A stretch of 64,000 nucleotides of DNA. Origin: Bacteroidota bacterium. GTDB lineage: Bacteria; Bacteroidota; Bacteroidia; Bacteroidales; CAIXZF01. This document shows, one piece after another, positions 36,313 through 44,752 of the stretch (its first letter is position 1; each line of letters begins with the position of its first letter). The stretch is taken from positions 62,001 to 126,000 of the forward strand of contig JAKLIX010000012.1 of the NCBI GenBank assembly GCA_022709385.1, in the 5' to 3' direction. A model generated the notes under the pieces. The model was not told where the DNA came from. It searched no databases and saw nothing but the letters and a program-made list of their open reading frames with translations. Position numbers and translations under genes: made by a program.

Positions 36313-37469
36313 CGTGTATGGAATTGCCGGTATAATCCCGTCAGTTTTTCCTTTTCCTGCTCCCAGTTCAGGACTTGTCTGGCCCGGTGAAGGGGCGCTG
36401 CATACTGTTCATATTGATCCAGGATTTGGTTGAGGCCCCGGGCATAATCCCCGGGCTTGTCGGGATCCACACAAACCCCAAGCCCGTATGTTTCCACAAC
36501 TGCCTTATACTCAGGCTGAGCCGTGGCAAGCACGGGTATCCCCGACATGATATATTCGAAAAGTTTATTATCCAGTGCATACCAGTAAGACAGGTCTTGT
36601 TTGTTCCAGGTCGGCACCAGGCCCACATCGCAGGATGCCAGGGCATTTCCGATCGCGGCAGGTTCCAGTTTGTCGTGAAAATACACATGGCTGTAACCTT
36701 GTGCCCTGACCCACTGCCTCAGGGCGGCTTTGCCTCCCTGCTCCCCGGCAATGATGAGCAGGGCGATGTGCTCCATACCGGCCGTTTCACGGATCACCTG
36801 TTCCAGGTTCAGGGTTTTCAGATAGACGGCGGAGCCGATAAATACGAGAATCCGGCAATCAGATTTCAGACCGTACATAGACCTGAAATACGCCGGCTGC
36901 GGCGTAAAGTCCGCCAAGGCGGGTATATTGCGGATAACCACGGGGTGATGCCGTTTCCCGAAATAACGGTATAAAACAGCTGCAATGCTGCCATTCACGG
37001 TGATGAAAGCATCGGCATGGCGCGCATTTCTTTTTTCCCTTATGACCTGAAGTTTCCTGACCACCCAGGATTTAACAAACAACAGGGGATCATTGAAGCG
37101 ACTGAGGTTTAAGGGCCATGCATGGAACAGTTCGTGCGAATCATACACCAGGATCAGGTCCGGACTTCTTTTCTTCAGCATTTTTCCGAGCTGGAGCATA
37201 TGCTGGTCGTGACAATGGATTACGGACGGCCGGTTTTCGAGAATCACAGGGCAATAGCGTTTCAGTCGCCGGTTTTTTTTAATATCATAAATATCATGTT
37301 CAAAAATCCTGACAATGCGGTAGTTTTCCTTATTTTCCACTAAGGGTAAACGGCTGTCCCTGACACAGTAAACGCTCACATCCATGCCTTCCTCCGCCAG
37401 GGTCTCCACTTCCCTGAGCACCCTGCGGTCGTTGGTAAAAGGGTTATCGAGCAAAACGGCAACTGTCAT
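36309..37469 (-). CDS. Glycosyltransferase, family 4
   Basis: 386 residues in a GT-B arrangement. The N-terminal domain starts MTVAVLLDNPFTNDRRV and includes VIHCHDQHML. The C-terminal domain begins RILVFIGSAVYLKTL and carries the donor site in DNKLFEYIMSGIPVLATAQPEYKAV. The final residues carry YARGLNQILDQYEQ-type helices that close the fold. It overlaps wbqC by 4 bases and lies 11 bases after the PIG-L gene. It presumably adds one sugar of the repeat unit. Confidence 0.9.
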   Translation of the reverse strand: MTVAVLLDNPFTNDRRVLREVETLAEEGMDVSVYCVRDSRLPLVENKENYRIVRIFEHDIYDIKKNRRLKRYCPVILENRPSVIHCHDQHMLQLGKMLKKRSPDLILVYDSHELFHAWPLNLSRFNDPLLFVKSWVVRKLQVIREKRNARHADAFITVNGSIAAVLYRYFGKRHHPVVIRNIPALADFTPQPAYFRSMYGLKSDCRILVFIGSAVYLKTLNLEQVIRETAGMEHIALLIIAGEQGGKAALRQWVRAQGYSHVYFHDKLEPAAIGNALASCDVGLVPTWNKQDLSYWYALDNKLFEYIMSGIPVLATAQPEYKAVVETYGLGVCVDPDKPGDYARGLNQILDQYEQYAAPLHRARQVLNWEQEKEKLTGLYRQFHTR

Positions 37470-37480
37470 GTGCAGCTATG

Positions 37481-38113
37481 TTAAAGCAACCAGCGGATCA
37501 CCTCAAAGGCTTCCGCAAACTGAGTTCCGGCCTGTGTACCGCGGGTATAGGCAAGTGACCGGATAAATTCGGCTGAGTAATAATGCCGGAAGGCCTGTGA
37601 GCGGTAAGACAGAATCGCTTCTGTTTTTTTCAGGATATGTTTTTCCTCCACGGCGCTGAAACATGAGGTGGTCATCACCGTGGTATTCCAGGGCAGTTCA
37701 TACCCCAGCAGGCGGTTGTATTTGAAGGCTCTCTGGCTTTCCGCATGAATGACGCCATGGTCCTGATGAATATCGGTCGAAGCAGGGGTCAGTACCAGGG
37801 ACGGTTTGTACTCCCTGGCCAGTTTCACCATATCATCCAGGATTTCCTGCCGTTTCGACGAAAAAACCCTCACCTCGTAGTCGAACAACAGCAAATCTTC
37901 AATTCCCATGATGCTGGTAGCCTGTCTGACTTCCCTGACCAGGGTATCGGGCGGTAAACTTTCAGGGACCACGGTACGGCAGGCTGAGAACGCGACATAA
38001 ATCAGGCGGTATCCCTGTTCTATCCATTTGGCCATGGAAGCGCCGCATCCGAATTCACCGTCGTCGGTGTGCGGCGCCAGTACCAGGATATTTTTTGATT
38101 CAGCTTCCATCAT
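37481..38113 (-). CDS. PIG-L family zinc deacetylase
   Basis: 210 residues. The zinc-binding motif APHTDDGEFGCG (H-x-DD) lies near the N-terminus, and the second zinc histidine motif TDIHQDHGVIHAES is present. Related enzymes are LmbE/GlcNAc-PI and bacillithiol-type deacetylases that remove N-acetyl groups from GlcNAc-containing substrates. In this operon it would expose an amino group on a sugar, a possible attachment point for the FemAB/GNAT-like enzyme. Start choice: ATG at 38,113 overlaps asnB copy 2 by 4 bases; ATG at 38,110 is also possible. Confidence 0.9.
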   Translation of the reverse strand: MMEAESKNILVLAPHTDDGEFGCGASMAKWIEQGYRLIYVAFSACRTVVPESLPPDTLVREVRQATSIMGIEDLLLFDYEVRVFSSKRQEILDDMVKLAREYKPSLVLTPASTDIHQDHGVIHAESQRAFKYNRLLGYELPWNTTVMTTSCFSAVEEKHILKKTEAILSYRSQAFRHYYSAEFIRSLAYTRGTQAGTQFAEAFEVIRWLL

Positions 38114-39957
38114 TGAATTGCATGTATTTGGTTTTTAAATACGGTCAGAAAGATATAAAGATTCCAGTAATGCCAGTCTTTCCGTGCATCAGGTTTTTTG
38201 AGGATATGCATCCCTTCCAGTCCCCTGCAGGCATCGCTGATCATGTCCCTTACCTGTGGGCTGGCGAGCCATTTTTCAGACGGAGGTTCATATCCGAGTT
38301 TGTCAGGCCGCCAGCAGATTTCCGGAGGGAGGATCTCTTCCGTGGCACGGCGCAATATCCATTTCGACCAGCCCTGGTGTAATTTGAAGCTGGCAGGCAG
38401 GGTAAACACATACTCAACCAGTTCGTGAAAAAGGAAGGGCAGGCGCACTTCCCTTGCAAAAGCCATGGCATTGCGGTCGGCCAGCTTGAGCAGCTTCCCG
38501 AGCCCGTATACCGTGGTGGCATAATGCAGGGTTTCGTTCAGGGTATGAAACGAAGCGAAGGGCGGCAGGAGTTCTCCATAAGTCTTTGCAAAATCCGGAT
38601 GAAGATCCCGAAGGTAGTCGGGTGTGGTCAACCTGCGCCTGATCCGGCCAAACGACCGCAGCAGCCCGGGGATTTCAGCTTCAAGTAAAAATTTCATTCC
38701 GGGTTGGAAAACATCAGGGTGGTGAATGAGAAATTCTTTTTTCTCTTCCCTGTACTGTCGCTTATCGCGGCGGTAACATTCCGTCAGAAAAGGCCTGAAA
38801 TAATGAAGATAGCCGGCAAACACCTCATCCGCGCCCTGGCCGTCGAGCAATACGGTGACCTTTTGAGAGGCCGCGAGTTTCATCACTTCCCACTGAGCGA
38901 CAGGACTGGGACCACCCATGGGTTCTTCCTGGTACCACACCATTTTATCGAGGTCCCTGGTGAAGCAATCAACATTCACCCAGGTATCGTATGATTTGAT
39001 TCCGAGCTTTTTTGTCAGCAGGGAGATGTACCGGCCTTCATCCCTGGCCGGATCGTCGAAGCGTGCCGAGAAACTTGACTGCCTTTCCGATCCTTTTCCG
39101 AGGTGGGCATCGATCACGCTCACGATGGCGGAGGAATCGATGCCTCCCGACAGGCTTGAGCCCACGGGCACATCCGCTCTGAGCCTTCTTTTCACAGACA
39201 GGGTCAGGAGCTCCCTGATCCGTGAAGCGGCGGCTTCCGGCGTGATGTCAGGATCAGGCTGATGGCATTCCAGCCGCCACCATGGTTTCACAGATAAAAT
39301 GCCATTGCTGTCAAAACTCAGGCAGTGGGCAGGAGGCAGGGAAAACACACCTTCGAAAAAGGTTTCCGATTTATCGAAAGGATTTTCCACCACTCCGTAG
39401 GCCAGGTAATAGAACACCAGACGCATATTCTCCCGGAAGGGCTGACCGGCTGCAAACAGGGCTTTGACCTCGGAAGCAAACATCAAAGCGCCGGCTTCAG
39501 GAAGGCAATAAAAGAAAGGTTTCTCGCCAAACCTGTCCCTTGCACAAAAGAGCCTTTTTTCCGCTCTGTCGTAAATGGCAAAGGCAAACATGCCGTCGAG
39601 GTGGGAAAGACAGGCTTCGCCATAAGCGGCATACATGGCCAGGAGCACTTCGGTATCCGAAGCTGTGCGAAAGTGGAAGCCTTTTTTTTCAAGCTTATCG
39701 CGGAGTTCGGGATAATTGTAGATTTCGCCGTTGAGGGTTATGGTAAAGCGGTCAAGCAAATGCATGGGCTGGGCTGCGGCTTCAGAAAGATCAATCACGG
39801 CCAGCCTTCTGTGCCCAAGGGCCACACGTTGATCATCGCTGTACCAGTGTCCTTCCCCGTCGGGACCCCTGTGGGCAAGAACTCCTGTCATCCTCTCCAG
39901 ACGGCTCTTCAGCATGGCCTGCCCGTCACTACCAATGATTCCCGCTATTCCGCACAT
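38110..39957 (-). CDS. asnB: AsnB-type glutamine-dependent amidotransferase (copy 2)
   Basis: 615 residues, same two-domain plan as copy 1. Catalytic Cys2 is in MCGIAGIIG; RGPDGEGHW, GHRRLAVIDL and LNGEIYNYPEL mark the glutaminase, and SLSGGIDSSAIV with LLDGQGADEVFAGY the synthetase domain. The two copies are clearly diverged rather than a recent duplication: for example LSGDGGDELFHG in one versus LDGQGADEVFAG in the other. The DGQGADE form is the one I associate with polysaccharide-linked amidotransferases. It overlaps the upstream glycosyltransferase by 13 bases, exactly as copy 1 does. Confidence 0.9.
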   Translation of the reverse strand: MCGIAGIIGSDGQAMLKSRLERMTGVLAHRGPDGEGHWYSDDQRVALGHRRLAVIDLSEAAAQPMHLLDRFTITLNGEIYNYPELRDKLEKKGFHFRTASDTEVLLAMYAAYGEACLSHLDGMFAFAIYDRAEKRLFCARDRFGEKPFFYCLPEAGALMFASEVKALFAAGQPFRENMRLVFYYLAYGVVENPFDKSETFFEGVFSLPPAHCLSFDSNGILSVKPWWRLECHQPDPDITPEAAASRIRELLTLSVKRRLRADVPVGSSLSGGIDSSAIVSVIDAHLGKGSERQSSFSARFDDPARDEGRYISLLTKKLGIKSYDTWVNVDCFTRDLDKMVWYQEEPMGGPSPVAQWEVMKLAASQKVTVLLDGQGADEVFAGYLHYFRPFLTECYRRDKRQYREEKKEFLIHHPDVFQPGMKFLLEAEIPGLLRSFGRIRRRLTTPDYLRDLHPDFAKTYGELLPPFASFHTLNETLHYATTVYGLGKLLKLADRNAMAFAREVRLPFLFHELVEYVFTLPASFKLHQGWSKWILRRATEEILPPEICWRPDKLGYEPPSEKWLASPQVRDMISDACRGLEGMHILKKPDARKDWHYWNLYIFLTVFKNQIHAIQ

Positions 39958-41129
39958 GCCGGTGTATCGTTATTAAAGGCGAATGTCCTGAATACTTCAT
40001 ACGAGGCATCCAGGGAATAGTTCTCTTCGATCATTTTTCTTCCGTTGCGCCCCAGTTGTTCCCTGAGTTCCCGGTCATCGAGCAGCTTCAGCAGTTGCAC
40101 TCGCCATGTCGCAGGCTCTTCCGCAATCAGCAACTCCCTGCCGCCGCTGACTTCAGGAGGCAATCCGAAAGGGACGCCGATCATGGGCAGGCCGGTAGCG
40201 AGGTAATCCATGACTTTCATGGTCGATTTTCCTTTGGCCACCACGGTGTTGTTTTCGGGGTAAAGCCCGATGTCGGCCGATTGCAGCAACTGAAAGAAAG
40301 TGTCTGCCTGCCATGGATGATGTTCGATGGTGAGCCCTTCGCAGCTGACTGCCTGCTGACTGATGATCACCAGGATTAAAGGACGGCTTTCCGCAATCCC
40401 GGCAAGCACCGGCAGGAAGGAGGCCAGGTTTTTCAGGTTATGCGGCAGACCGGTCCAAACCAGGCGTGCCGGGTCATGCAAGGTATAATCCTCCTTCAGA
40501 CGATACCGTTCCGTATTTACGGCGATTTTCCATAAAACCCTCCTGCCCGTGAAACGGGAAAACCAGGAGGCTATATATTCATTTGAAAGAGACAGCTGGT
40601 CTGCAAAACGGATGGTTCTTGTCACCAGGCCTTCCTGACGGTCGAAGACTGCATCCCAGTAATCAATGGTGATATGGGGGTTCAGTTTTCTCAGTAAAGC
40701 TTCCAGGTGAGGGTATTGAAGGTCGAAATACACCGGGAACAAACCTCTTTGAATAAACACCGCCCTGTATCCTGCGGCAGCCAGCACCTGTGGAATGCGT
40801 TTCCAGTACAAACGGAGATAAAACAGATACCTTTTGCGTTCCCCCGCTGCCAGCATCTTCCTTGCATATTCATCAGAATAAGTCGTGCAGATCCTGAAAG
40901 TTCTGCCTTCCCGCTCCAGGTATGGGATATATTCCTCAAACCTCCTGATGTACCCGTCTGAACCCTTAAAAGCGTAAGGAAAAAGAATCAGGTCTTTCTT
41001 CTTCCTGCACCGGATCAGCAATGGCACGATCAAATGCAGCATAGCAGTAATGGCAAAGCTGATATTCAGCAGGACAATAAAGCACAGGTAGCAGAGTTTA
41101 GCCTGTAAACGGTGAAAAGCAGATGCCAT
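39945..41129 (-). CDS. Glycosyltransferase, first gene of the polysaccharide operon
   Basis: 394 residues. An N-terminal hydrophobic stretch (about residues 10-37: LCYLCFIVLLNISFAITAML and beyond) suggests membrane attachment. The rest has a GT4-like C-terminal domain: RLVWTGLPHNLKNLASFLPV, ADIGLYPENNTVVAKGKSTMKVMDYLATGLP in segments, and GRKMIEENYS at the end. Activity and substrate are unknown. It is the most upstream gene of the minus-strand operon; 180 bases separate it from coaD, and I could not find an exact TAnnTTTG copy for it. Its stop TAG lies within the first five codons of asnB copy 2. Confidence 0.85.
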   Translation of the reverse strand: MASAFHRLQAKLCYLCFIVLLNISFAITAMLHLIVPLLIRCRKKKDLILFPYAFKGSDGYIRRFEEYIPYLEREGRTFRICTTYSDEYARKMLAAGERKRYLFYLRLYWKRIPQVLAAAGYRAVFIQRGLFPVYFDLQYPHLEALLRKLNPHITIDYWDAVFDRQEGLVTRTIRFADQLSLSNEYIASWFSRFTGRRVLWKIAVNTERYRLKEDYTLHDPARLVWTGLPHNLKNLASFLPVLAGIAESRPLILVIISQQAVSCEGLTIEHHPWQADTFFQLLQSADIGLYPENNTVVAKGKSTMKVMDYLATGLPMIGVPFGLPPEVSGGRELLIAEEPATWRVQLLKLLDDRELREQLGRNGRKMIEENYSLDASYEVFRTFAFNNDTPACAE

Positions 41130-41150
41130 AAAAGTGCCGCATGCTTGATA

Positions 41151-41167
41151 ACCCGCATAGCGCGGGT
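41151..41167. repeat. Perfect hairpin between the polysaccharide operon and coaD
   Basis: ACCCGC pairs with GCGGGT around the loop ATAGC. No T-run follows on either strand, so it does not look like a terminator. It lies 22 bases before the start of the polysaccharide operon and could be an operator or a leader hairpin. Confidence 0.55.
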
Positions 41168-41187
41168 AAAAATAACCGATTATTCAG

Positions 41188-41195
41188 TATTTTTG
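41188..41195 (+). promoter_or_regulatory. coaD promoter -7 element
   Basis: TATTTTTG, an exact TAnnTTTG match, directly followed by the nested inverted repeat at 41,196-41,249. The coaD ATG lies 115 bases downstream. Confidence 0.55.
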
Positions 41196-41249
41196 TATAC
41201 CGAAAGAACACAGGAATGCGAAAAACGTTTTTCCTGAGTCATCGGTATA
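41196..41249. repeat. Nested inverted repeat in the coaD leader
   Basis: Outer arms TATACCGA (41,196-41,203) and TCGGTATA (41,242-41,249) are perfectly complementary. Inside them CAGGAA (41,211-41,216) pairs with TTCCTG (41,231-41,236), and a 12-base palindrome AAAAACGTTTTT sits at 41,221-41,232. It begins right after the coaD -7 element, so it would form the 5' end of the coaD transcript. Confidence 0.65.
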
Positions 41250-41259
41250 AAGAATCTAA

Positions 41260-41274
41260 GCGAACATAGCTCGC
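41260..41274. repeat. Small hairpin sharing the CATAGC loop
   Basis: GCGA pairs with TCGC around ACATAGC. The loop bases CATAGC also occur in the hairpin at 41,151-41,167. GAATCT and AGATTC flank it as a further outer inverted repeat. Confidence 0.4.
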
Positions 41275-41309
41275 ATTTTCAATAAGATTCAGTTTAAAAA
41301 TCGCGGAAC

Positions 41310-41771
41310 ATGAACAAAATAGCCGTATTTCCGGGCACTTTCGACCCGGTGACCAGGGGACATGAGGCCATCGTGAGAAAAGCGCTGTTGTTATTCGACC
41401 AGGTAGTGGTTGCCATCGGGGAGAACAGCACCAAATCTGCTGCCTTTCCCCTGGAAAAAAGGCTGCAGTGGCTGAAGCAGGTATTCAGCGACAGTCCGGC
41501 AGTACAGGTAGAGACCTATGCAGGGCTGACCGTTGATTACTGCCTGGCAAGGGGAGCCTCATTTATCATCAGGGGATTGCGTTCTGCCCTGGATTTCGAA
41601 TATGAGAAGCATATCGGTCTGACCAACCGGATACTGCAACCATCCGTCGAAACAGTGTTTTTTCTGGCTGCACCGGAACACATTGCCATTAACGCCACCC
41701 TTGTAAGGGAGATCATCAGGAACGGGGGTGATGCTTCTTTGTTTATTCCTGAAGGTCTTACACTTGAATAA
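41310..41771 (+). CDS. coaD: Phosphopantetheine adenylyltransferase
   Basis: Transfers AMP from ATP to 4'-phosphopantetheine to give dephospho-CoA, the fourth step of CoA synthesis from pantothenate, in the cytoplasm. It is 153 residues, the usual size. The T/HxGH-type nucleotidyltransferase motif is in FPGTFDPVTRGHEAIV, and IIRGLRSALDFEYE is the substrate-binding block. The motif usually written ISST near the C-terminus reads INAT here (INATLVREI), a mild oddity. panB, earlier in the same pathway, is also in the window at 52,685-53,500. A thioredoxin-like gene follows 13 bases after the stop. Confidence 0.96.
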   Translation: MNKIAVFPGTFDPVTRGHEAIVRKALLLFDQVVVAIGENSTKSAAFPLEKRLQWLKQVFSDSPAVQVETYAGLTVDYCLARGASFIIRGLRSALDFEYEKHIGLTNRILQPSVETVFFLAAPEHIAINATLVREIIRNGGDASLFIPEGLTLE

Positions 41772-41784
41772 TCCGGGGTATTGT

Positions 41785-43197
41785 ATGATCATCCCAAGAA
41801 ACCTGATCAGAAAACTGTCAGTGCTGATCCTGCTGCTTCCGGCGGTTGCCGGATCCATGGCACAGACCATATTCATTGAAGGCAGTTCCAATGTATTCCG
41901 CAAGAGGATCATCAGGCTGAGTGCATACGAAGACCTGCTGACCCGCCGGGAAGTGACACTGGCCGCAGCCCTCATCGACGAAAACGGCTTCTTCAGCATG
42001 CAAGCCGGGCTGCGCGACACCCAGCAACTCTGCCTGTCGATCGGCCTGCGGAAGTTTTACTTCATCGGCATCCCCGGCATGCGCTATCACTGCCTGGCGG
42101 GGAACGACAGCATCAACCCGGACGAATCCATCCTTCCCACTACGGCTCAGACACTCGATATCAGCTTCACCAGGCTGCCGGATACGGACCCCAACCGCAT
42201 CATTCTTTCCTTCGACAGCATTTACAGCGGTTTCCTGGCAAAACACAGTGCGACACTCCTCAGCTCAAGGGCCAGGGATCTTTACGACAGTCTTACCGGG
42301 CTGACAGCAGGCGTGTATCAGGCAAACCGCGAAGATTTCACCACGCAATACCTGTATTACATCATGGCGGGGCTTGAAGGGATGGTACATCGCTGGCCGG
42401 ACGCGGTGATTTATGATAAATATTTGAAGAACAAACCGGTACTCTACTACAACCCGGCATACATGGAATTCTTCACCGGTTTTTTTACGGCTTACCTAAG
42501 CAGCAAATCGGGCAGCCTGCAGGCCCGGGATCTTCTTGTACCGGTCAATGATTTAAAAGACCTTTCCGCACTGACCGACAGCCTCGGTAAAGACAGCCTT
42601 CTCAGAAATGAGCGGATCAGGGAAATGGTTCTTATCATGGGATTGGGAGAGTTATACCACAATCCGGAATACAAACGTGAAAACGTCCGCTACCTGCTTG
42701 ACCGTATCTGCCATCAAAGTAAGTTTCCCGGGCACCGCGTGATGGCCTTCAACATGATCAGTAAACTGGAGCATCTGGCCAAGGGCACTGCCGCTCCTGT
42801 CTTTTCACTCAGCGACCAGACCGGCAGGGAGATCAACCTGACCGACTACCGGGGCAAATGGGTTTACCTCGGTTTCTTTACCACCTGGTGCGAATCCTGC
42901 CTGGCAGAATTGAAAGCCGGCAGTCATTACCTCGACAAATACGGGGAGAAACTCGTGATGCTGAACGTATGCTGCGATGAAAACGAAGCCGTTTACCACC
43001 ATTTTATCCGTACGCACAAATTCATCCGCTGGCCTGTGATGTTCCTCAATGATTCCTTTGAAATCATCCACGAATACCAGGTTTACAGTTATCCCCTGTA
43101 TGTACTGATCGATCCGGAAGGGAATATATACCAATACCCTGCCCTGCAGGCAGGAAGCAGGATCACTTCAGTATTCGACGACATTCTGAATCACTGA
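41785..43197 (+). CDS. Exported thioredoxin-like (TlpA/ResA-type) protein
   Basis: 470 residues from the ATG at 41,785, which gives a signal peptide (LSVLILLLPAVAGSMAQ); the ORF extends 19 codons upstream into coaD. Residues 20-335 form a region typical of Bacteroidota TlpA-like proteins with a DUF4369-like start. A C-terminal thioredoxin fold follows, from about 340 to 465, with the redox motif WCESC at about 368-372 and the cis-proline loop YSYPLYVLID. It probably acts as a periplasmic disulfide reductase. It is likely co-transcribed with coaD. Its stop overlaps rsmD tail to tail by 7 bases. Confidence 0.88.
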   Translation: MIIPRNLIRKLSVLILLLPAVAGSMAQTIFIEGSSNVFRKRIIRLSAYEDLLTRREVTLAAALIDENGFFSMQAGLRDTQQLCLSIGLRKFYFIGIPGMRYHCLAGNDSINPDESILPTTAQTLDISFTRLPDTDPNRIILSFDSIYSGFLAKHSATLLSSRARDLYDSLTGLTAGVYQANREDFTTQYLYYIMAGLEGMVHRWPDAVIYDKYLKNKPVLYYNPAYMEFFTGFFTAYLSSKSGSLQARDLLVPVNDLKDLSALTDSLGKDSLLRNERIREMVLIMGLGELYHNPEYKRENVRYLLDRICHQSKFPGHRVMAFNMISKLEHLAKGTAAPVFSLSDQTGREINLTDYRGKWVYLGFFTTWCESCLAELKAGSHYLDKYGEKLVMLNVCCDENEAVYHHFIRTHKFIRWPVMFLNDSFEIIHEYQVYSYPLYVLIDPEGNIYQYPALQAGSRITSVFDDILNH

Positions 43198-43733
43198 GCA
43201 TCCTGCCTGAAAAAGGTGAAGTGCACCTTCCCATATCTCCGGGTATCGAAAAAGCCCGGGATGGCAGAAAAATCAACTTTCTTTCCGTGCTCCAGTATCA
43301 GGAATCCACCCTGGGTAAGCCATCCACCCCTGAGAATAAGTTCCGGCAACAGGCTGATCTCCTTCATCTCATATGGCGGGTCGGCAAAAATGATATCAAA
43401 CGGAAAGCCGGCGTGTTTGAGGAATGCAAACACATCGGCCCTGACAGCCCTGAGGTTTGAAAAGCCGAGTTCTGCCGCCGTTTCACGTATATACTGATGA
43501 CATCTTGCATGTGACTCCACTGTAACCACTTCCTTTGCACCCCGGGAGGCAAATTCCAGAGCGATATTCCCGGTTCCCGCGAACAGGTCCAGAACACGAA
43601 CCGTTTCAAAATCAATGTAATTCCACAGAATATTAAAAAGGCTTTCCTTGGCCATATCCGTAGTGGGCCTGACAGGAAGGCCTGCAGGTGGATACAGCCT
43701 TTTTCCGCGGTGCGATCCAAGGATAATTCTCAT
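43191..43733 (-). CDS. rsmD: 16S rRNA (guanine-966-N2)-methyltransferase
   Basis: Methylates G966 of 16S rRNA with SAM, in the cytoplasm. It is 180 residues when started at MRIILGSHRGKRL (43,733); a longer ORF reading has 51 extra residues that run into the upstream gene. Motifs: RPTTDMAKESLFNIL, VLDLFAGTGNIALEFASRG (motif I) and IIFADPPYEM (the catalytic N/DPPY motif). Its ATG overlaps the DUF3822 stop by 4 bases (ATGA). Pairing of DUF3822 with rsmD is common in Bacteroidota as I know it. Confidence 0.95.
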   Translation of the reverse strand: MRIILGSHRGKRLYPPAGLPVRPTTDMAKESLFNILWNYIDFETVRVLDLFAGTGNIALEFASRGAKEVVTVESHARCHQYIRETAAELGFSNLRAVRADVFAFLKHAGFPFDIIFADPPYEMKEISLLPELILRGGWLTQGGFLILEHGKKVDFSAIPGFFDTRRYGKVHFTFFRQDAQ

Positions 43734-44605
43734 AATGTGAGGCTTAGCAGTTGGAAAGCGTCTGCAATCCGGATGCCCCTTAACAGCCTGTTCCTGCTGT
43801 GTGCAAATATCCTGTCGGCATGATTTACGACAGAATAATAATCCCGCAGTAATGAAAGCAGGGCGGTTTCGTCCTCTCCGGGGCAAAGTACCTCCAATGC
43901 CATGGCTGAAGGCTTCATCCCGGCCTGTTCAGTCAGCAAAAGAATCCAGTACAGGCAGTCTTCCGGAGTCTTTGCAGTGTAAGTATTAAATGCAGCGGGT
44001 TTCCCATCCCGCATCAGCAATAGCTTTACCCGGTCGGTGCACCGGAGAAGGACTCCTCTGTCACCCTTTGCAAGAATCGATTTTCCTTCACCAAGCATGG
44101 CATTTACCCAGGGAAAATCCTCATGTACGAGGGTATGATCGAGAAAATGCGTGCGGAACTGCTGATTCCAGTTCCAGAACAGTGTAAAAACAGCATAAAC
44201 AGGCACATGGGTCATTTTCTCAGAGGCTGTTCCTTCTCCATTAGCGGGAATCAGTCCCGGAGCAATGAGTTTCTCACGCCTGAAACTGTCGTACAGTGAT
44301 TCGGGGACCAGACTAAAGCTGCTTCCGGGTACCAGTGCCGTGACCGGAACGGCTGCATTGGTAAACCAGGGATGCGATGACTGCAGATAGCGAACGATGT
44401 CCCTGATCACCTCATCGTTGCCGTAATCCAGTATTTGTGAAGACTCCGACACCTGGAAAGCCAAAGCTTCCCTGTCTTCCTTTCCCATCCATAACATGCC
44501 CATGCCATAGGGTGAAAAATGCACGGCAAGCCGGTGCTGGGCAGGATCAGGCACCAGGGTCCCAAGCGTTTTGACCTGAAGATTCACACTTTGTTTAAAA
44601 TCCAT
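43730..44605 (-). CDS. DUF3822 family protein
   Basis: 291 residues, no signal peptide or membrane segment. I recognise it as DUF3822, a Bacteroidota family of unknown function placed immediately upstream of rsmD. Visible segments: AVHFSPYGMGMLWMG near the N-terminus, ALVPGSSFSLVPESLYD at about residues 87-103, and RNRLLRGIRIADAFQLLSL at the C-terminus. The middle resembles an actin-like ATPase layout only loosely. The 4-base overlap with rsmD suggests coupled translation and a shared process; no reaction can be assigned. Confidence 0.85.
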   Translation of the reverse strand: MDFKQSVNLQVKTLGTLVPDPAQHRLAVHFSPYGMGMLWMGKEDREALAFQVSESSQILDYGNDEVIRDIVRYLQSSHPWFTNAAVPVTALVPGSSFSLVPESLYDSFRREKLIAPGLIPANGEGTASEKMTHVPVYAVFTLFWNWNQQFRTHFLDHTLVHEDFPWVNAMLGEGKSILAKGDRGVLLRCTDRVKLLLMRDGKPAAFNTYTAKTPEDCLYWILLLTEQAGMKPSAMALEVLCPGEDETALLSLLRDYYSVVNHADRIFAHSRNRLLRGIRIADAFQLLSLTL

Positions 44606-44689
44606 TCCGGCGGGTTTTCAGTATTTTAAATCCAACCGGTCCCGGCATGCAAGAGCAAGAAAAAAATTATTGCAGTCCGGAACACCAGA

Positions 44690-44697
44690 CAAAAATA
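44690..44697 (-). promoter_or_regulatory. Promoter -7 element of DUF3822-rsmD
   Basis: The minus strand reads TATTTTTG, an exact TAnnTTTG match, about 85 bases upstream of the DUF3822 start. Confidence 0.45.
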
Positions 44698-44730
44698 AAA
44701 CAAATGGCAGGTCAGGGTTCGTCAATCTTT

Positions 44731-44738
44731 TATTTTTG
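44731..44738 (+). promoter_or_regulatory. mntP promoter -7 element
   Basis: TATTTTTG, an exact TAnnTTTG match 14 bases before the mntP ATG. A transcript starting here would have a leader of about 10 bases, leaving no room for a metal riboswitch. Confidence 0.55.
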
Positions 44739-44752
44739 CCCTTAAAATTGCT

